64,000 nt of DNA from Chitinivibrionales bacterium (GTDB lineage Bacteria; Fibrobacterota; Chitinivibrionia; Chitinivibrionales; WJKA01). How positions within the stretch are numbered: position 1 is the stretch's first letter; each line of letters opens with the position of its first letter. Position numbers and translations under genes: made by a program. The notes beneath the pieces are model-generated. The model did no database searches. It was not told the DNA's origin and worked only from the letters and a program-made list of their open reading frames with translations. The stretch lies in assembly GCA_014728295.1 (NCBI GenBank), contig WJLW01000083.1:1-64000 (forward strand). Reading direction: 5' to 3'. This document shows, in pieces, positions 47,701-57,652 of this stretch.

Positions 47701-48152
47701 GGTTGCGGGTTGATTGCGAAGGATTTATATCCGACAGCATAACTCTATGAGCCGACCGCGAAGCAATCGCAACCGACAACAAAAAGTCCATCTTCGATGA
47801 AGTGGTTCTAATTTTAAGAATTGTTTCGCAGCCAAATCGGTTTTTATAATTGTCAAACTAAGCATACAATATCTTAACTTGACGTGTACTAAAAATGGGC
47901 TTCTTCATGCATACGGGAATGACGTTGCAATTGTCATCCGCACGGAGGTGGGGATCCAATACGGAGCAAAGTAGATTCCCGTCTGCACGGGAATGATGCA
48001 TTTTTTATTTTCATCCCCACGCAGGTGGGGATTCAGATCGTAGGCAGAGTAGATTCCCATCTTCATGGGAATGACAAACTTTAAAGTCGCGTCCTCACGG
48101 GAATGACAATTGTGACTTCATCACCTAACCACTCGCCACAAAGGAGCACAGC
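47701..48152. other. Gene-free region upstream of the AsmA protein
   Basis: No gene is seen. Its right half is the palindromic repeat array annotated separately. The ribosome site AAAGGAGCACAGC lies just before ATG 48153. Confidence 0.5.
47907..48106. repeat. Tandem array of palindromic 77-78 bp repeats
   Basis: Two full units start at 47934 and 48011, with partial units on either side. Each carries two hairpins of eight-base arms and four-base loops. One has ATCCCCAC and GTGGGGAT arms (47936-47955 with one mismatch, and 48013-48032). The other has ATTCCCGT and ACGGGAAT arms in the first unit (47975-47994), and ATTCCCAT and ATGGGAAT arms in the second (48053-48072). The paired change keeps the stem, so the folded form seems conserved. 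A solo copy lies at 34486-34506. Confidence 0.8.
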
Positions 48153-50957
48153 ATGGCCGGGAACAAGGGATTGAAAATATTCGGAATAATCGTCGGCGCC
48201 TTCGTCGTAGTTATCATTGCTGCAGTGGTTACCGTTGGCCTCATGTTTCCTCCGTCCAGAATCAAGGCCATGGTATTGCCGGAAGTGGAAAAAGCCCTGG
48301 GACGTGAAGTCAAAGTCGAGAAAGTCGGGCTGAGCTTCTTTCCGATCCTGGGTGTCAAGATGCAGGAGTTCGAGATTGCCAATACCGCTCGGCCCGGATT
48401 TACCGACAAGCCGTTTGTGATGTTCGAGTCGCTGATCGTACAGGTCAAGATTATAGCCTTGCTGCAAAAGAAGCTGGAAGTTGCCAAAGTGACACTGAAA
48501 AAACCGGCGTTTATTATCGAAACCGACCCGCGCGGCTCCTTTAATTACGAAGACCTGACGATACTGCAAGCAGACTCCGCAAAACCCGGAAAGCAACAGG
48601 AGCAAAAAGGCGGCGGGCTGCCGGTTCCGCTGACATTGGAGCAGTTCAATATGGTCGACGGCGTCATCATTTATCACGACCGCAAAGGCGGCCGGCGCAC
48701 CAGGATTGGCGATGTGGATATCACTATTGGCTTCTCGATTGACAAAGAGCTTCGCGATATCACAACGCAGGGAAATTTTGCGTTCAGTGACGTATCGCTC
48801 CAGACAAAAGACGTTCCGACGCCGCTGTCAGGTTTGACGATCACGCTGAAGCACGACCTCAATGTCAACGCCGTGGACGGGCGCCTGAAAATCAACGAAG
48901 TGCGCGCATCGTTGCAAAAAATTTACGTCAAAGTCACGGGCGAAGTATCCGATTTCAATAAGACACCGCAACTGGACCTGGCGATTACTACCGACAAAAT
49001 CATGTTTGCCGACCTGATCAGAGAGATCCCGCCCGAGATGGTCAGGGAAGCTACGAAGCTTACCGCTGAAGGGTATGCGCAGGTCGAAGCGAATGTCAAG
49101 GGGCCAGTCGGCGGCAAAAAGCCGCTGGGGATTACCGGATTTGCACGCGTGCGGGACGTTATGATCAAGTACGCCGACCTGCCGAAAGCAATCAGGGATT
49201 TCAACGCCGACATCGCGTTCACGCCCGATGACATCAACATAAAAAAGCTTGGTATGAACTTCGGCGGCAATCCCATCTCGGTTCAGGGATCCGTCGCACA
49301 TTTCGCCATGCCCACCATCGACCTTACCGCCAATGCAAAAGTCAACCTCGGCGATGTCCGGGACATCGTCAAGCTTGAGGAGGGCAATTCGCTGGACGGC
49401 CTGGTAACGGCAAACATCAGTGCCAAAGGTGTAGCCGATCCCCGGGACGTGAGCAAAATCGATGTTACCGGTAATGTGAAGCTCGACAATATTATTGTCA
49501 CCACTCCAGCCGTGACCCAACCGGTGAAGATAGACGGCAGTATCGATCTGACGTCGCAGAAAATTTCCGACCGCCTCAACGTCGCGCTGGGAAAGACATC
49601 CCGCATTATTTTTACGAGTACGCTGACCGACTATCTCACGCTGGTGCTCGGCGATACAACAAAAAGCCACCCGCGACCGAAACTGACTTTCAGCATCAAC
49701 TCGCCGGTATTGAACACGAACGAATTTTTGCCCGCAAAGGAGCCGGCGGAGCAAAAACCGGCGCAAGCTTCACCGGCAGCGGCAGCACCGGCCGCACTTC
49801 TGCTGGCAGAACCGTTGCCGGATGTTGACGTACAGGGGACGATTGACAATGACAATCTGGTGTATGAGGACATTACGCTGAGCGGAGTCAAGGCGCAATT
49901 CGCTGTTGACAACGACATCATCGACGTCAAGTTGCATGCCGGTGCATTCGGGGGAACATTTGCGCATGATTTGCGCGCCAATGCAAAAAACCACGCCAAC
50001 CTCGACGTCAAGAGCGACCTGGACATCCGCAACCTCGAGGTCGGTGAATTGCTGGTGTTGCTCGAAGGCATGATGCCGGATGACAATGCGCTGTTCAGAG
50101 AACTACGCAAAATCGACGAATCGATGAGCGGCAAAGCCTCATTTAACTCCGATTTCATAACAAGCGGCGGCGACACGGATGAATTGACGAATAATTTGAA
50201 CGGTACTTTTCGGGCCGATTTCCGTGACGGCAGGATCTCGAAAGGATCAATTCTTAAGGGAGTCACCACGGCGGTTGACAAGTTTTATAAAATCGACGAT
50301 GTATCGTTTCGGGACATGTGGATTGCCGGCAAGATCAAGGACGGCAAAATGATCATCGAGGATTTGAACATCACTTCCCGCATCGGTGACTGGGCCGGTG
50401 AGGGAACTATTGCCTTTGACACAAAACTGGACCTTACCCTCAAAGACAAGCTCACGGCGCAGCTCTCCAAGCCGATCCTGAGCGTCCAGAACAAGGGCAA
50501 GGATGCGGTCAAAAACCTGCTCAAAGGCACGGCGTTTTCCGGTGCTTCCGGCCTGGTCGACCAGGGTGGCATCCCGCATGACCAGGATGGCCGCGTCACG
50601 CTGCTGCTCGGGCTGGGCGGCACGATCACCTCGCCCACCGTGTCATTCAAAGGCTTCGGCAAAGAGGGTGCGACAACAACAACCCGCCCGTCGCCAACGC
50701 AGGAGATTCGACACCAGGTGCAACAGAAAGTAGACGAGGCCAAACAGAAGCTCGAAGCCGAAAAGAAACGCCTGGAAGCCAAGGCTCGCAAAAAAGCCGA
50801 GGAGCAAAAAAACCGTGCCCGGGAGGAGGCCCGCAAGCGTGAGGCCGAGGCTAAAGCCAAAGCCGAAGCCGAGAAAAAGCGCCTCGAAGAGGAAGCCCGC
50901 AAAAAGGCTGATGACGCGAAGAAAAAAGCGAAAGATAAATTGAAGAAGCTTTTCTGA
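48153..50957 (+). CDS. AsmA-family protein with charged C-terminal coiled coil
   Basis: This 934-residue protein has an N-terminal membrane helix (about 8-30). The AsmA start follows with GREVKVEKVGLSFFPILGV, then long beta-rich repeats (IDLTANAKVNLGDV and VTGNVKLDNIIVT). A C-terminal AsmA domain spans about 600-840 (KIDDVSFRDMWIAGKIKDG). AsmA-like proteins bridge the periplasm and are linked to lipid transport and outer-membrane assembly. The last 80 residues are an unusual tail of Glu, Lys, Ala and Arg heptads, predicted to be coiled coil. The P/A-rich linker near residue 530 (PAQASPAAAAPAALL) separates the halves. Confidence 0.85.
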   Translation: MAGNKGLKIFGIIVGAFVVVIIAAVVTVGLMFPPSRIKAMVLPEVEKALGREVKVEKVGLSFFPILGVKMQEFEIANTARPGFTDKPFVMFESLIVQVKIIALLQKKLEVAKVTLKKPAFIIETDPRGSFNYEDLTILQADSAKPGKQQEQKGGGLPVPLTLEQFNMVDGVIIYHDRKGGRRTRIGDVDITIGFSIDKELRDITTQGNFAFSDVSLQTKDVPTPLSGLTITLKHDLNVNAVDGRLKINEVRASLQKIYVKVTGEVSDFNKTPQLDLAITTDKIMFADLIREIPPEMVREATKLTAEGYAQVEANVKGPVGGKKPLGITGFARVRDVMIKYADLPKAIRDFNADIAFTPDDINIKKLGMNFGGNPISVQGSVAHFAMPTIDLTANAKVNLGDVRDIVKLEEGNSLDGLVTANISAKGVADPRDVSKIDVTGNVKLDNIIVTTPAVTQPVKIDGSIDLTSQKISDRLNVALGKTSRIIFTSTLTDYLTLVLGDTTKSHPRPKLTFSINSPVLNTNEFLPAKEPAEQKPAQASPAAAAPAALLLAEPLPDVDVQGTIDNDNLVYEDITLSGVKAQFAVDNDIIDVKLHAGAFGGTFAHDLRANAKNHANLDVKSDLDIRNLEVGELLVLLEGMMPDDNALFRELRKIDESMSGKASFNSDFITSGGDTDELTNNLNGTFRADFRDGRISKGSILKGVTTAVDKFYKIDDVSFRDMWIAGKIKDGKMIIEDLNITSRIGDWAGEGTIAFDTKLDLTLKDKLTAQLSKPILSVQNKGKDAVKNLLKGTAFSGASGLVDQGGIPHDQDGRVTLLLGLGGTITSPTVSFKGFGKEGATTTTRPSPTQEIRHQVQQKVDEAKQKLEAEKKRLEAKARKKAEEQKNRAREEARKREAEAKAKAEAEKKRLEEEARKKADDAKKKAKDKLKKLF

Positions 50958-51017
50958 CAGAGCTGTTGCCCATCGGCCTCACCCTGAGCTGCGCGACGGC
51001 AAGGCAGTGTTTTCCCG

Positions 51018-52535
51018 TCAACGCAGGCAGGGATAGAAAAGAAACTTTTTCTCTCCCGGCCCGATCTCGACGTCTTTCCAGAGCTTGCGCTCGATCTCTC
51101 CTCCATTTGATTTCAAGGCCAGTGCGGTGACATTGTGCATACCGGGCTCAACGGTGAGGCGGGCGATTTGCACGGTACGCGGCAGCAAAAAGCAATTTCG
51201 CGTATCGGCCTTTTCGAGCTGGCCGGCAAGGGCGTCGGTTCCCAGGTTGATGAGCAGGTTGGCGGCCGCGCTTTCGGTGGCGAGTTCTGCTTTGAGCTTT
51301 TGGGCGTTGATGGTTCTGAGCACGACTCTGATCGCGGTGCGCGTAAATATTTTGAGGCGATTGTCTTCCAGCTCCTTGCGCAACAGCACGTCGGTATCTG
51401 TCAGCATTTCGGAGGTGGCACGCTTGTCGAGGTTGTCAATTGACAGAGAGAAGCGCTGCGTTTCGGCGTCCCGTGATACGACTGAGGGGTAGGCAAACTT
51501 GACATGTATCGTCTGCCCGGATTTGACCTTTTTTGGCTTCTTGCCTTCTTTGCGCGCTTTGCGCTCTTCCTCGGTTTCGGGCAGCGGCGGTGCAGGCAGG
51601 CGCATGAGTGCCATATCCCCCTCGGCATTGCGGTAGTGCAGAATGAGCAGACCGTCGACTATGTAGGTTCCCCAGGCAACATTTTCTCCAAGCACCGGGG
51701 CCTTGCCGGCCAGACCGACCAGGATGATTTCAGATTCGTCATCGTTGAAATTTTCGGCGAGCGAGTCGACGTCGGGATCGCCCAGCCCGAGCTCCCGGAT
51801 ATCATCGTCACGCCCGGTTGCCAGCAAAACGGTGTGCGCCTCATCCCCGACAAGCCGGGGAAGCGGCAGGGGGCTTGCGTGATAGGCGGAGACGGATTTG
51901 TACAGGGAAATGGCCCGGTTGTCGATTTCATCCACCATATCGTAGGCAATTGACGAAAGGTAGTGCACCATGCCGTTATCGTGGTATTTGTCCTTGCCCT
52001 TGTCTTCCTGCCTGTAGGCGTCGATCACCAGTTGCAGCTTACGGGATTCAACGAGCGCTTCGTCTCCAAGCCCCTTTGCCAGATAGTTTAAAGCGATCAA
52101 CTGATGCAGCAGCATGATTTCGTAGCGCCAGCCGCGGTAGGGGCGAATATTGTCGTTGATCAGCAGGGAAGCGGCTTCGTTGCTGATCGAGCGGGTGTAC
52201 AGCTCCGAGGCAATTTGCTCCGTTTCGGCAAGATAGACCGTGCTCGAATCAAAGGCCCCCATATAATGAAAAAGCAGGCCCTGGTCGTAATAGTAAAGCA
52301 ATCGATTGATCTTCCCGTACACCTCTTTTTCGTTGCGAATTTTCTTGATTGCCGCGTAGTAGTCGCCGTCTGCGGCAGATTCGGAGAGAAGACGGATGCG
52401 TTTGAGCGCGCGGGGAGCGCACACGAAGAGAAGAGGAACCATTCCGACGAACGTCGTTGCAATAATTGTCCGAACGTGTCGTTTCCCGGCCCGGTCGCAT
52501 GCACCGACAAGCCTGCGAAAGAATGCGTGCAGCAT
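51018..52535 (-). CDS. COG3014-family uncharacterised protein
   Basis: The protein has 505 residues. An N-terminal helix (about 22-42) is followed by helical repeats (YYAAIKKIRNEKEVYG and LLFHYMGAFDSSTVYL) that resemble TPR units. A beta-rich second half has LVGLAGKAPVLGE, then FAYPSVVSRDAETQRFS and RTAIRVVLRTINAQ. This is the COG3014 layout. In proteobacteria COG3014 genes are often beside the LpoB lipoprotein gene, and here the LpoB-like gene ends six bases before this start. Its role is unknown; the link suggests peptidoglycan synthesis or an envelope complex. Confidence 0.75.
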   Translation of the reverse strand: MLHAFFRRLVGACDRAGKRHVRTIIATTFVGMVPLLFVCAPRALKRIRLLSESAADGDYYAAIKKIRNEKEVYGKINRLLYYYDQGLLFHYMGAFDSSTVYLAETEQIASELYTRSISNEAASLLINDNIRPYRGWRYEIMLLHQLIALNYLAKGLGDEALVESRKLQLVIDAYRQEDKGKDKYHDNGMVHYLSSIAYDMVDEIDNRAISLYKSVSAYHASPLPLPRLVGDEAHTVLLATGRDDDIRELGLGDPDVDSLAENFNDDESEIILVGLAGKAPVLGENVAWGTYIVDGLLILHYRNAEGDMALMRLPAPPLPETEEERKARKEGKKPKKVKSGQTIHVKFAYPSVVSRDAETQRFSLSIDNLDKRATSEMLTDTDVLLRKELEDNRLKIFTRTAIRVVLRTINAQKLKAELATESAAANLLINLGTDALAGQLEKADTRNCFLLPRTVQIARLTVEPGMHNVTALALKSNGGEIERKLWKDVEIGPGEKKFLFYPCLR

Positions 52536-52541
52536 GCCGGC

Positions 52542-53147
52542 TTACAGCTTTGCCTTGCTTCTGGTGATATACTTTTTGATTTTCTTGTTACCGATCCACA
52601 ATTTTTTATTGGTCAGAATTTCAATCAATTCCAGATCGACCTGATAGAACATGACCCGCTTGTTTCCTTCCTGATCGGCGATGGTATTGATGCTGCCGAT
52701 GAGCATAAGGTCGGCGCCGGTTTCGTTACCCGCTTCCTTGACGGTTTCGTCGGCGGCATTGCCGGCCATCATGTCGCGTTTTTCTTGCCGCAGTTGAATA
52801 CGCTCATCCTTGTTGGCAACGAATTCAACCTTGCCGGAGTTGATCAGGGTCCGCTCGAGATCTTTGATGAACGTTTCGACATTGATATGCTCGTGACTCT
52901 TGTTGCGTACTTTGCCAACGATAATAGTGGGCGGCTCGGTCCTGTTTTTATAGTCGTTGAGATACCAGGGGCGCGAGAGGCAGTCGTTGATCATCTCTTC
53001 GGCAACCAGCCGCGAGTCGGTATCGTTCCACTTCCCGCTCAGGTCGGTAGTTGAGTCCACTGAAATGCGGGTGACTTTGGTTCCGCCGCAGCTTGTGAGC
53101 AACAGGGTTGCGGCAAGGATGCACATTTGTGCGCTGAACTTCTGCAT
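52542..53147 (-). CDS. LpoB-like penicillin-binding-protein activator lipoprotein
   Basis: The protein has 201 residues from ATG 53147, which has a perfect CAGGAGGAAACC site; an upstream in-frame Met is rejected. The lipobox LTSC gives Cys20. The LpoB domain shows VDSTTDLSGKWNDTDSR, then IIVGKVRNKSHEHINVETF and GADLMLIGSINTI. LpoB in E. coli is an outer-membrane lipoprotein that activates PBP1b. The target here is unknown. It lies between the TPR lipoprotein and the COG3014 gene in one unit. Confidence 0.85.
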   Translation of the reverse strand: MQKFSAQMCILAATLLLTSCGGTKVTRISVDSTTDLSGKWNDTDSRLVAEEMINDCLSRPWYLNDYKNRTEPPTIIVGKVRNKSHEHINVETFIKDLERTLINSGKVEFVANKDERIQLRQEKRDMMAGNAADETVKEAGNETGADLMLIGSINTIADQEGNKRVMFYQVDLELIEILTNKKLWIGNKKIKKYITRSKAKL

Positions 53148-53177
53148 GGTTTCCTCCTGAAGTGTGTGTACCACGTT

Positions 53178-55319
53178 CTATTCTTCATCTGGAATATAGA
53201 TGCTGTCCTCATCGCTTTCAAAGACCTGCGGTTTTTCCGCAGGCGGCTGCTCAGACGGTGAAGCGGCGCCGGCCTGGTAATCGGTATCGCCTGATGTGCC
53301 GTCCCCCAGGTCGGGTTCGGTCGTGGGCATGGCTTTTTCGGATGCGGCTTCTGGGGTGGATTGCTCTGTTTGAGCTTCCGTGGAAGGCCGGGCAGCCGTT
53401 TCGCCGGCAGGTTCTGCCTCATCGTCTGCTGTGGCGCCGGGAAATTCGGATTCGGGAGAACGCGGTTGCGCCTGCTTCTCTTCGGTTACTTCCGATTCAT
53501 CCTCTTCGTGCTTGTCAGCGCCCCGGGCGCTGGTGCGCGCGGATTTCGTTGGGCGCGCAGTGCGCCGTCGGGCGCGCTGGCGTCGCTGCTTGATTCGTTG
53601 TTTGCGGACGCGCACGGTATCGGCGACAATGTCAAGCCTTGGCCGGGCTTCGTCGACACAGAATTCCGATTCCGGATGCTCCTTGCATAGCTTTTTGTAC
53701 AACCGCAGGGCAGTGACATTTTTCTCGAGAATATGATCGTTAACCCACGCCGCCGCATAGATGCTTTTGGCGCCATAGACATTTTCGGGATAGACATCGG
53801 CGACCTCAAGGTAGGCTTCTGTCGCAGCTTCGTAGAGGTCATCGGCCAGCAGGAGCTCGGCGTCCCGGTACATGGCCTGCGCAGAATCCACTTTGGTCAT
53901 GATAGTCACCCGCTCCTCGCGGGCTTTCTGGGCTCCTTTGGCATATTCGGTATTCGGGTATTCGCTAATCAACAATTCGAACAGGCTGTCGGAGGTAGTC
54001 GTATCTTTCAGCGCGTTGCGTGTAATCCAGGCGGATGCATAAATCGCTTTGGGGAAGGAATCCGGCACAATGGCGGTATCCTTGGCTATGCCCTGATAGT
54101 ATTTGAGGGCCGAATCGGGTTCATCAAGACTGAGCCAGAAGATCTCTCCCACCTTGAACTGTTCCATACCCCACGACTCCGTCGTGTCTGCCGCAGCCGT
54201 GTCGGCGTGCGTGGTATCGGGTTTTCTGATGGAATCCAGCGCCACCAGGGCGTTGAAACGCTCTGCAGCCAGCTCTTTAAGGTCCTCGTCTTTTAAGCTG
54301 TCTCTGGCTTTTTCGAAATATTCCCGCGCTTTTTCAAAATTGCCCTTTTTCTTTTGATATATGAGAGCCAGCTCGAGCCAGACCTTGCCGATAATCGGAT
54401 ACTTTTCATACGCCTTGCTCAGCCGCTCCAGATTGTCAATAGCCTCGTCTATGCGATCGAGCCGGTGCAGAATCTTAGCTTTGCGCAGCAGCAACTCAGA
54501 AAGGTGACCGCTGAAAAGTTTATTGTCAATCATCTCCTCGGTTAATGCCAGGGCGGCTTGCGCTGAATCCATCCTCATGTAACAGGTCAGAATCGAATAA
54601 TCGATGCGATAGAGCAGCTCCGGCAGCTTCTTTTTGCGCGGTGCGGTTTTGAGCAGCCCAATCGCCTTGGCGTATTGTTTCAGATCGATATACAGATTTG
54701 CCGTTTTCAGAATGAGCTGCATTTTCTTTACCTCATCGGTAATTGACTTGCGCACTTTCTCCAGCAGCTCGATCGCCATTGCCTTGCCTTCGCGCTGAAT
54801 GGCGATTTCAGCCATTAAAAGCGAGATTTCATCATTATTATTCAAGTGAGGATACTTATCCAGAATCCTTGCCAGAATCTCTTCGGCCTTGTTCAAGTTG
54901 CCGTCTTTCATATGCGCTTTTGCCGAGTAGAGAAAAGAGCGGGGGACAAACGTGCTTTGCGGGAATTTGGTGCGAACCTGCCGCAGGTAACGAATGGCGG
55001 CCTGGTATTCGCCCTTATAGTAGTGCGCTCTGCCCATCAGAAAATAGGCGTCATCATGCCAGCGTTTCTGTTTCTGATAAACCTTGATAACTTTATGGGA
55101 TTTGGAAATAGCAGTATCGTAGCCCACGGTAATGTGGGAGGGCAAGGCCAGATTTGAGTCCGGATGCTCTTGCTGCAATTCCTGATGCTCTTTCCGGGCC
55201 TGTTGAAACGCGGTTTGACCGTTATAGTAAGTATTGAAATAGGCGCAGCGCACCGTGAGCAACATGAGCGCGCAGGCGCAAGTAAATGCAAGGCTTTGAA
55301 AGCTGAACAGGCGAGACAT
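53178..55319 (-). CDS. Large TPR-repeat lipoprotein-like protein
   Basis: The protein has 713 residues from ATG 55319. The leader (MSRLFSFQS start) ends at Cys25 after LTVR, an atypical lipobox. Many TPR-like helices follow (WHDDAYFLMGRAHYYKGEY, FVPRSFLYSAKAHMK and LALIYQKKKGNFEKAREYF), running to about residue 610. The last 100 residues are low-complexity Glu/Pro/Ala/Thr with an Arg-rich patch (KQRIKQRRQRARRRT). It resembles the SprE/BamD-style scaffolds of envelope complexes. Longer in-frame starts to 55493 exist, but the signal-like segment favours 55319. It leads the LpoB-COG3014 unit. Confidence 0.78.
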   Translation of the reverse strand: MSRLFSFQSLAFTCACALMLLTVRCAYFNTYYNGQTAFQQARKEHQELQQEHPDSNLALPSHITVGYDTAISKSHKVIKVYQKQKRWHDDAYFLMGRAHYYKGEYQAAIRYLRQVRTKFPQSTFVPRSFLYSAKAHMKDGNLNKAEEILARILDKYPHLNNNDEISLLMAEIAIQREGKAMAIELLEKVRKSITDEVKKMQLILKTANLYIDLKQYAKAIGLLKTAPRKKKLPELLYRIDYSILTCYMRMDSAQAALALTEEMIDNKLFSGHLSELLLRKAKILHRLDRIDEAIDNLERLSKAYEKYPIIGKVWLELALIYQKKKGNFEKAREYFEKARDSLKDEDLKELAAERFNALVALDSIRKPDTTHADTAAADTTESWGMEQFKVGEIFWLSLDEPDSALKYYQGIAKDTAIVPDSFPKAIYASAWITRNALKDTTTSDSLFELLISEYPNTEYAKGAQKAREERVTIMTKVDSAQAMYRDAELLLADDLYEAATEAYLEVADVYPENVYGAKSIYAAAWVNDHILEKNVTALRLYKKLCKEHPESEFCVDEARPRLDIVADTVRVRKQRIKQRRQRARRRTARPTKSARTSARGADKHEEDESEVTEEKQAQPRSPESEFPGATADDEAEPAGETAARPSTEAQTEQSTPEAASEKAMPTTEPDLGDGTSGDTDYQAGAASPSEQPPAEKPQVFESDEDSIYIPDEE

Positions 55320-55513
55320 AGGCGTTAATTTTTTTACTGGGATTACGTACATGAAAGGCAAATGTTGAGCACCTGGAATATTCGCCATTGAATATACATT
55401 AATCATAGTATCAACACGATTCAAAAAGCAAGCTCCATTGCTGCGATTCACCCCCAGAAGCGATATGCCTTCCTCAGCGTCCGGCATTCTCAAAGTATGT
55501 ATTTTATAGGCTC

Positions 55514-57652
55514 ATGATGCGAACCATTTGTGCCTTTCCTGGTCTTTTGCTCCTTGGCGTAATCCATGTCTGCGCGCTACCGGTGCGCCCTCCCCGGCCG
55601 GTATCCGATTCCATTCCTGCCGGCGATTCAATGGCTGCGGAAAAAGCGCCTGCGCCCGGTAAGCGCATTGCAGATTCGACACGCTCCCAAGTTGCCACTG
55701 CGGATACAGTCTGGGAGGATACCGCCTCCGGTGATTCGCTCTCGCTGCTTAAGAGCCGTATACGCAACGCCGCGTTGCGCTCGTATGCACAAAAGCAAAC
55801 CGACCAGGATTCTCTACGCACCGACTCCCTGCACCGCAGGGAAGTGTATGATTCACTTATCTCAATTAAACTTGGGTATCGCAGCTTGTACACCAGATTT
55901 GCGCAGGCCGTTGACTCGGTGCATGACCCATCAACCCTTGCATTGGAAGAGCTATTCAGAGCCGACGGCAGCGGTCCTTCGGAGCTGTTGGCTCGACAGA
56001 GCCGCACGCTGAGCATGCCCCGTGCCCTTGTTGCGAGCGTCAACCGCGCACTTTATTACGGCAACGTGCTCTTCGACGGAGCGCTCTATACTTTTGATTC
56101 GCCGACACTGCTCAGCAGGGAGTTTGCCGGCAGTGACCAGTACGCGCTGACCGAGCTGCAGTCCCTATCGCTGGTCAATGCGCACGGCATCGAGCCCCGC
56201 TATCATCCCCTGCATATCGTCTCGCCGGAAACGCATTTTTACTGGGAGAACGGGCTCTTCAGCGAAAACGTTTTCAGCCTCAGGTTTGCGCGGCCGATCT
56301 GGGGGCCGGTGCGGATGGGCGTATTCACCAATTTCAGGCACCTCGCCGGCAAAACCTTTTCACATGGACGCGGCAATATTATCGATTTTTATGATGAGCT
56401 GGCACCCGATACGGCGTTGATGTCGCGGCGAGGTTACAATCCGCTGACTGATGAGATGATCAGCGGAGCCCGTTTTTCGTATCACAACCAAAACGGTCTT
56501 GCCTCTCATCTCGCCTACCATTACACCGACAAGCGCAACGATCTGGTGGATATCGTGCCCCGCGACAACCTTGACGACAGCCTGGGCTGGGCACGGCTCA
56601 CCGTTTATGCTCACGACCTCGATGCCGGAATTGCCAATCTGCCGCTCGGGAATGCCGCCGGCCTTGACGGTCGAATCCGGGCCAACATTGACGTATATAA
56701 AGAGTCGCCGCTCTCCAGAATTCCCGCACTGCGCAGAGGCGAGGAGAACCATTTCATGCTTTCGCTGCGCCCGCACCTGCACCTGTTTGCCGCAGACACG
56801 GCCTGGGCGAATTATTCCTGGGAATCATCCCGAAGGCGGCTGTTCTCCCGGGATGCCTGGCGTTCACGACTTCATCGCCTGGGCGCCGGTTACATCAGTA
56901 CCCTGCGCGGCGACTACTATGCTTTGTCAACTTCGGCCCGCGTCGAGCAGAATGTTGCCCGTATCGATGCGCACGAAGCCGCCGAGTGGGGCTGGCTGCT
57001 GAATTCTCACTTGTCGATCGGCACGCAGTCCTTCGAGCTTTTCGGGGCACGCCGGGCAATTCCCTATAGCATGCCGTTTGACACAGCCCGCCAGATTACT
57101 TCACAGGCATTTGACCTGCTTCATCACGCCGGCGGTGAAGCATTTCTCAACTATGGTCCGGTCGGCCTGATTGCCGGGTATCAATATATGGATGACGTCG
57201 ATTCGGCAACCTTGAATCACAACTGGCAGGAAGGCATTTTTCCCTACGCGCAGCCCAACTCGACCTGGCTGATTGCGCCGGTTTTCGGCTCGTGGCACGG
57301 GCTGAGAGTTTCGTCGAGATGGTTTTTCTCACCGACGCAACCGCAGGTAAAATCGCTGACCCGTCTTTCTTACGACATTCATACCGCACGTCAATTGGAG
57401 CACATTTCGCTGGATGCTTGCCTGCATTATTGGAGCCGGCGTGACGATCTCACCCTGGGTCAGTCTTCCGAATGGCGCAACTGGCGCCGTGAAATCTGGG
57501 ATATCTCGCTGAAAACAGCTTTTCAAATCAGCACATTCAGGCTGTTTTACAAAATCGACAACCTGCTCAATCGCAAAGTTGCCTGGATTCCCGGCTACTA
57601 TACGCCAGGGCTGACATTCAGATGGGGATTTGCGTGGCTTATCCAAGGATAA
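55514..57652 (+). CDS. Outer-membrane beta-barrel protein, TonB-receptor-like end
   Basis: The protein has 712 residues with a signal peptide (MMRTICAFPG start, cut near VCA-LPV). A Ser/Asp-rich region (25-120) precedes long stretches of alternating residues typical of barrel strands (SLRFARPIWGPVRMGVFTN and LTRLSYDIHTARQLEH). The end FRLFYKIDNLLNRKVAWIPG and its final aromatic RWGFAW resemble the last strands of TonB-dependent receptors, but no plug domain is evident. The ligand is unknown. It is divergent from the TPR gene and its end overlaps the subtilase gene by 14 bases. Confidence 0.72.
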   Translation: MMRTICAFPGLLLLGVIHVCALPVRPPRPVSDSIPAGDSMAAEKAPAPGKRIADSTRSQVATADTVWEDTASGDSLSLLKSRIRNAALRSYAQKQTDQDSLRTDSLHRREVYDSLISIKLGYRSLYTRFAQAVDSVHDPSTLALEELFRADGSGPSELLARQSRTLSMPRALVASVNRALYYGNVLFDGALYTFDSPTLLSREFAGSDQYALTELQSLSLVNAHGIEPRYHPLHIVSPETHFYWENGLFSENVFSLRFARPIWGPVRMGVFTNFRHLAGKTFSHGRGNIIDFYDELAPDTALMSRRGYNPLTDEMISGARFSYHNQNGLASHLAYHYTDKRNDLVDIVPRDNLDDSLGWARLTVYAHDLDAGIANLPLGNAAGLDGRIRANIDVYKESPLSRIPALRRGEENHFMLSLRPHLHLFAADTAWANYSWESSRRRLFSRDAWRSRLHRLGAGYISTLRGDYYALSTSARVEQNVARIDAHEAAEWGWLLNSHLSIGTQSFELFGARRAIPYSMPFDTARQITSQAFDLLHHAGGEAFLNYGPVGLIAGYQYMDDVDSATLNHNWQEGIFPYAQPNSTWLIAPVFGSWHGLRVSSRWFFSPTQPQVKSLTRLSYDIHTARQLEHISLDACLHYWSRRDDLTLGQSSEWRNWRREIWDISLKTAFQISTFRLFYKIDNLLNRKVAWIPGYYTPGLTFRWGFAWLIQG

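Noticed and set aside
47907..48106. CRISPR array
   Set aside because: The repeats are 77-78 bases with internal hairpins and no unique spacers of regular length, and no cas genes are nearby.
48828..49766. Minus-strand frame of 312 codons inside the AsmA gene
   Set aside because: Antisense shadow with Arg/His/Cys-rich composition.
52104..53054. Plus-strand frame of 316 codons over the COG3014 and LpoB-like genes
   Set aside because: It crosses two well-supported genes in antisense and has no motif.
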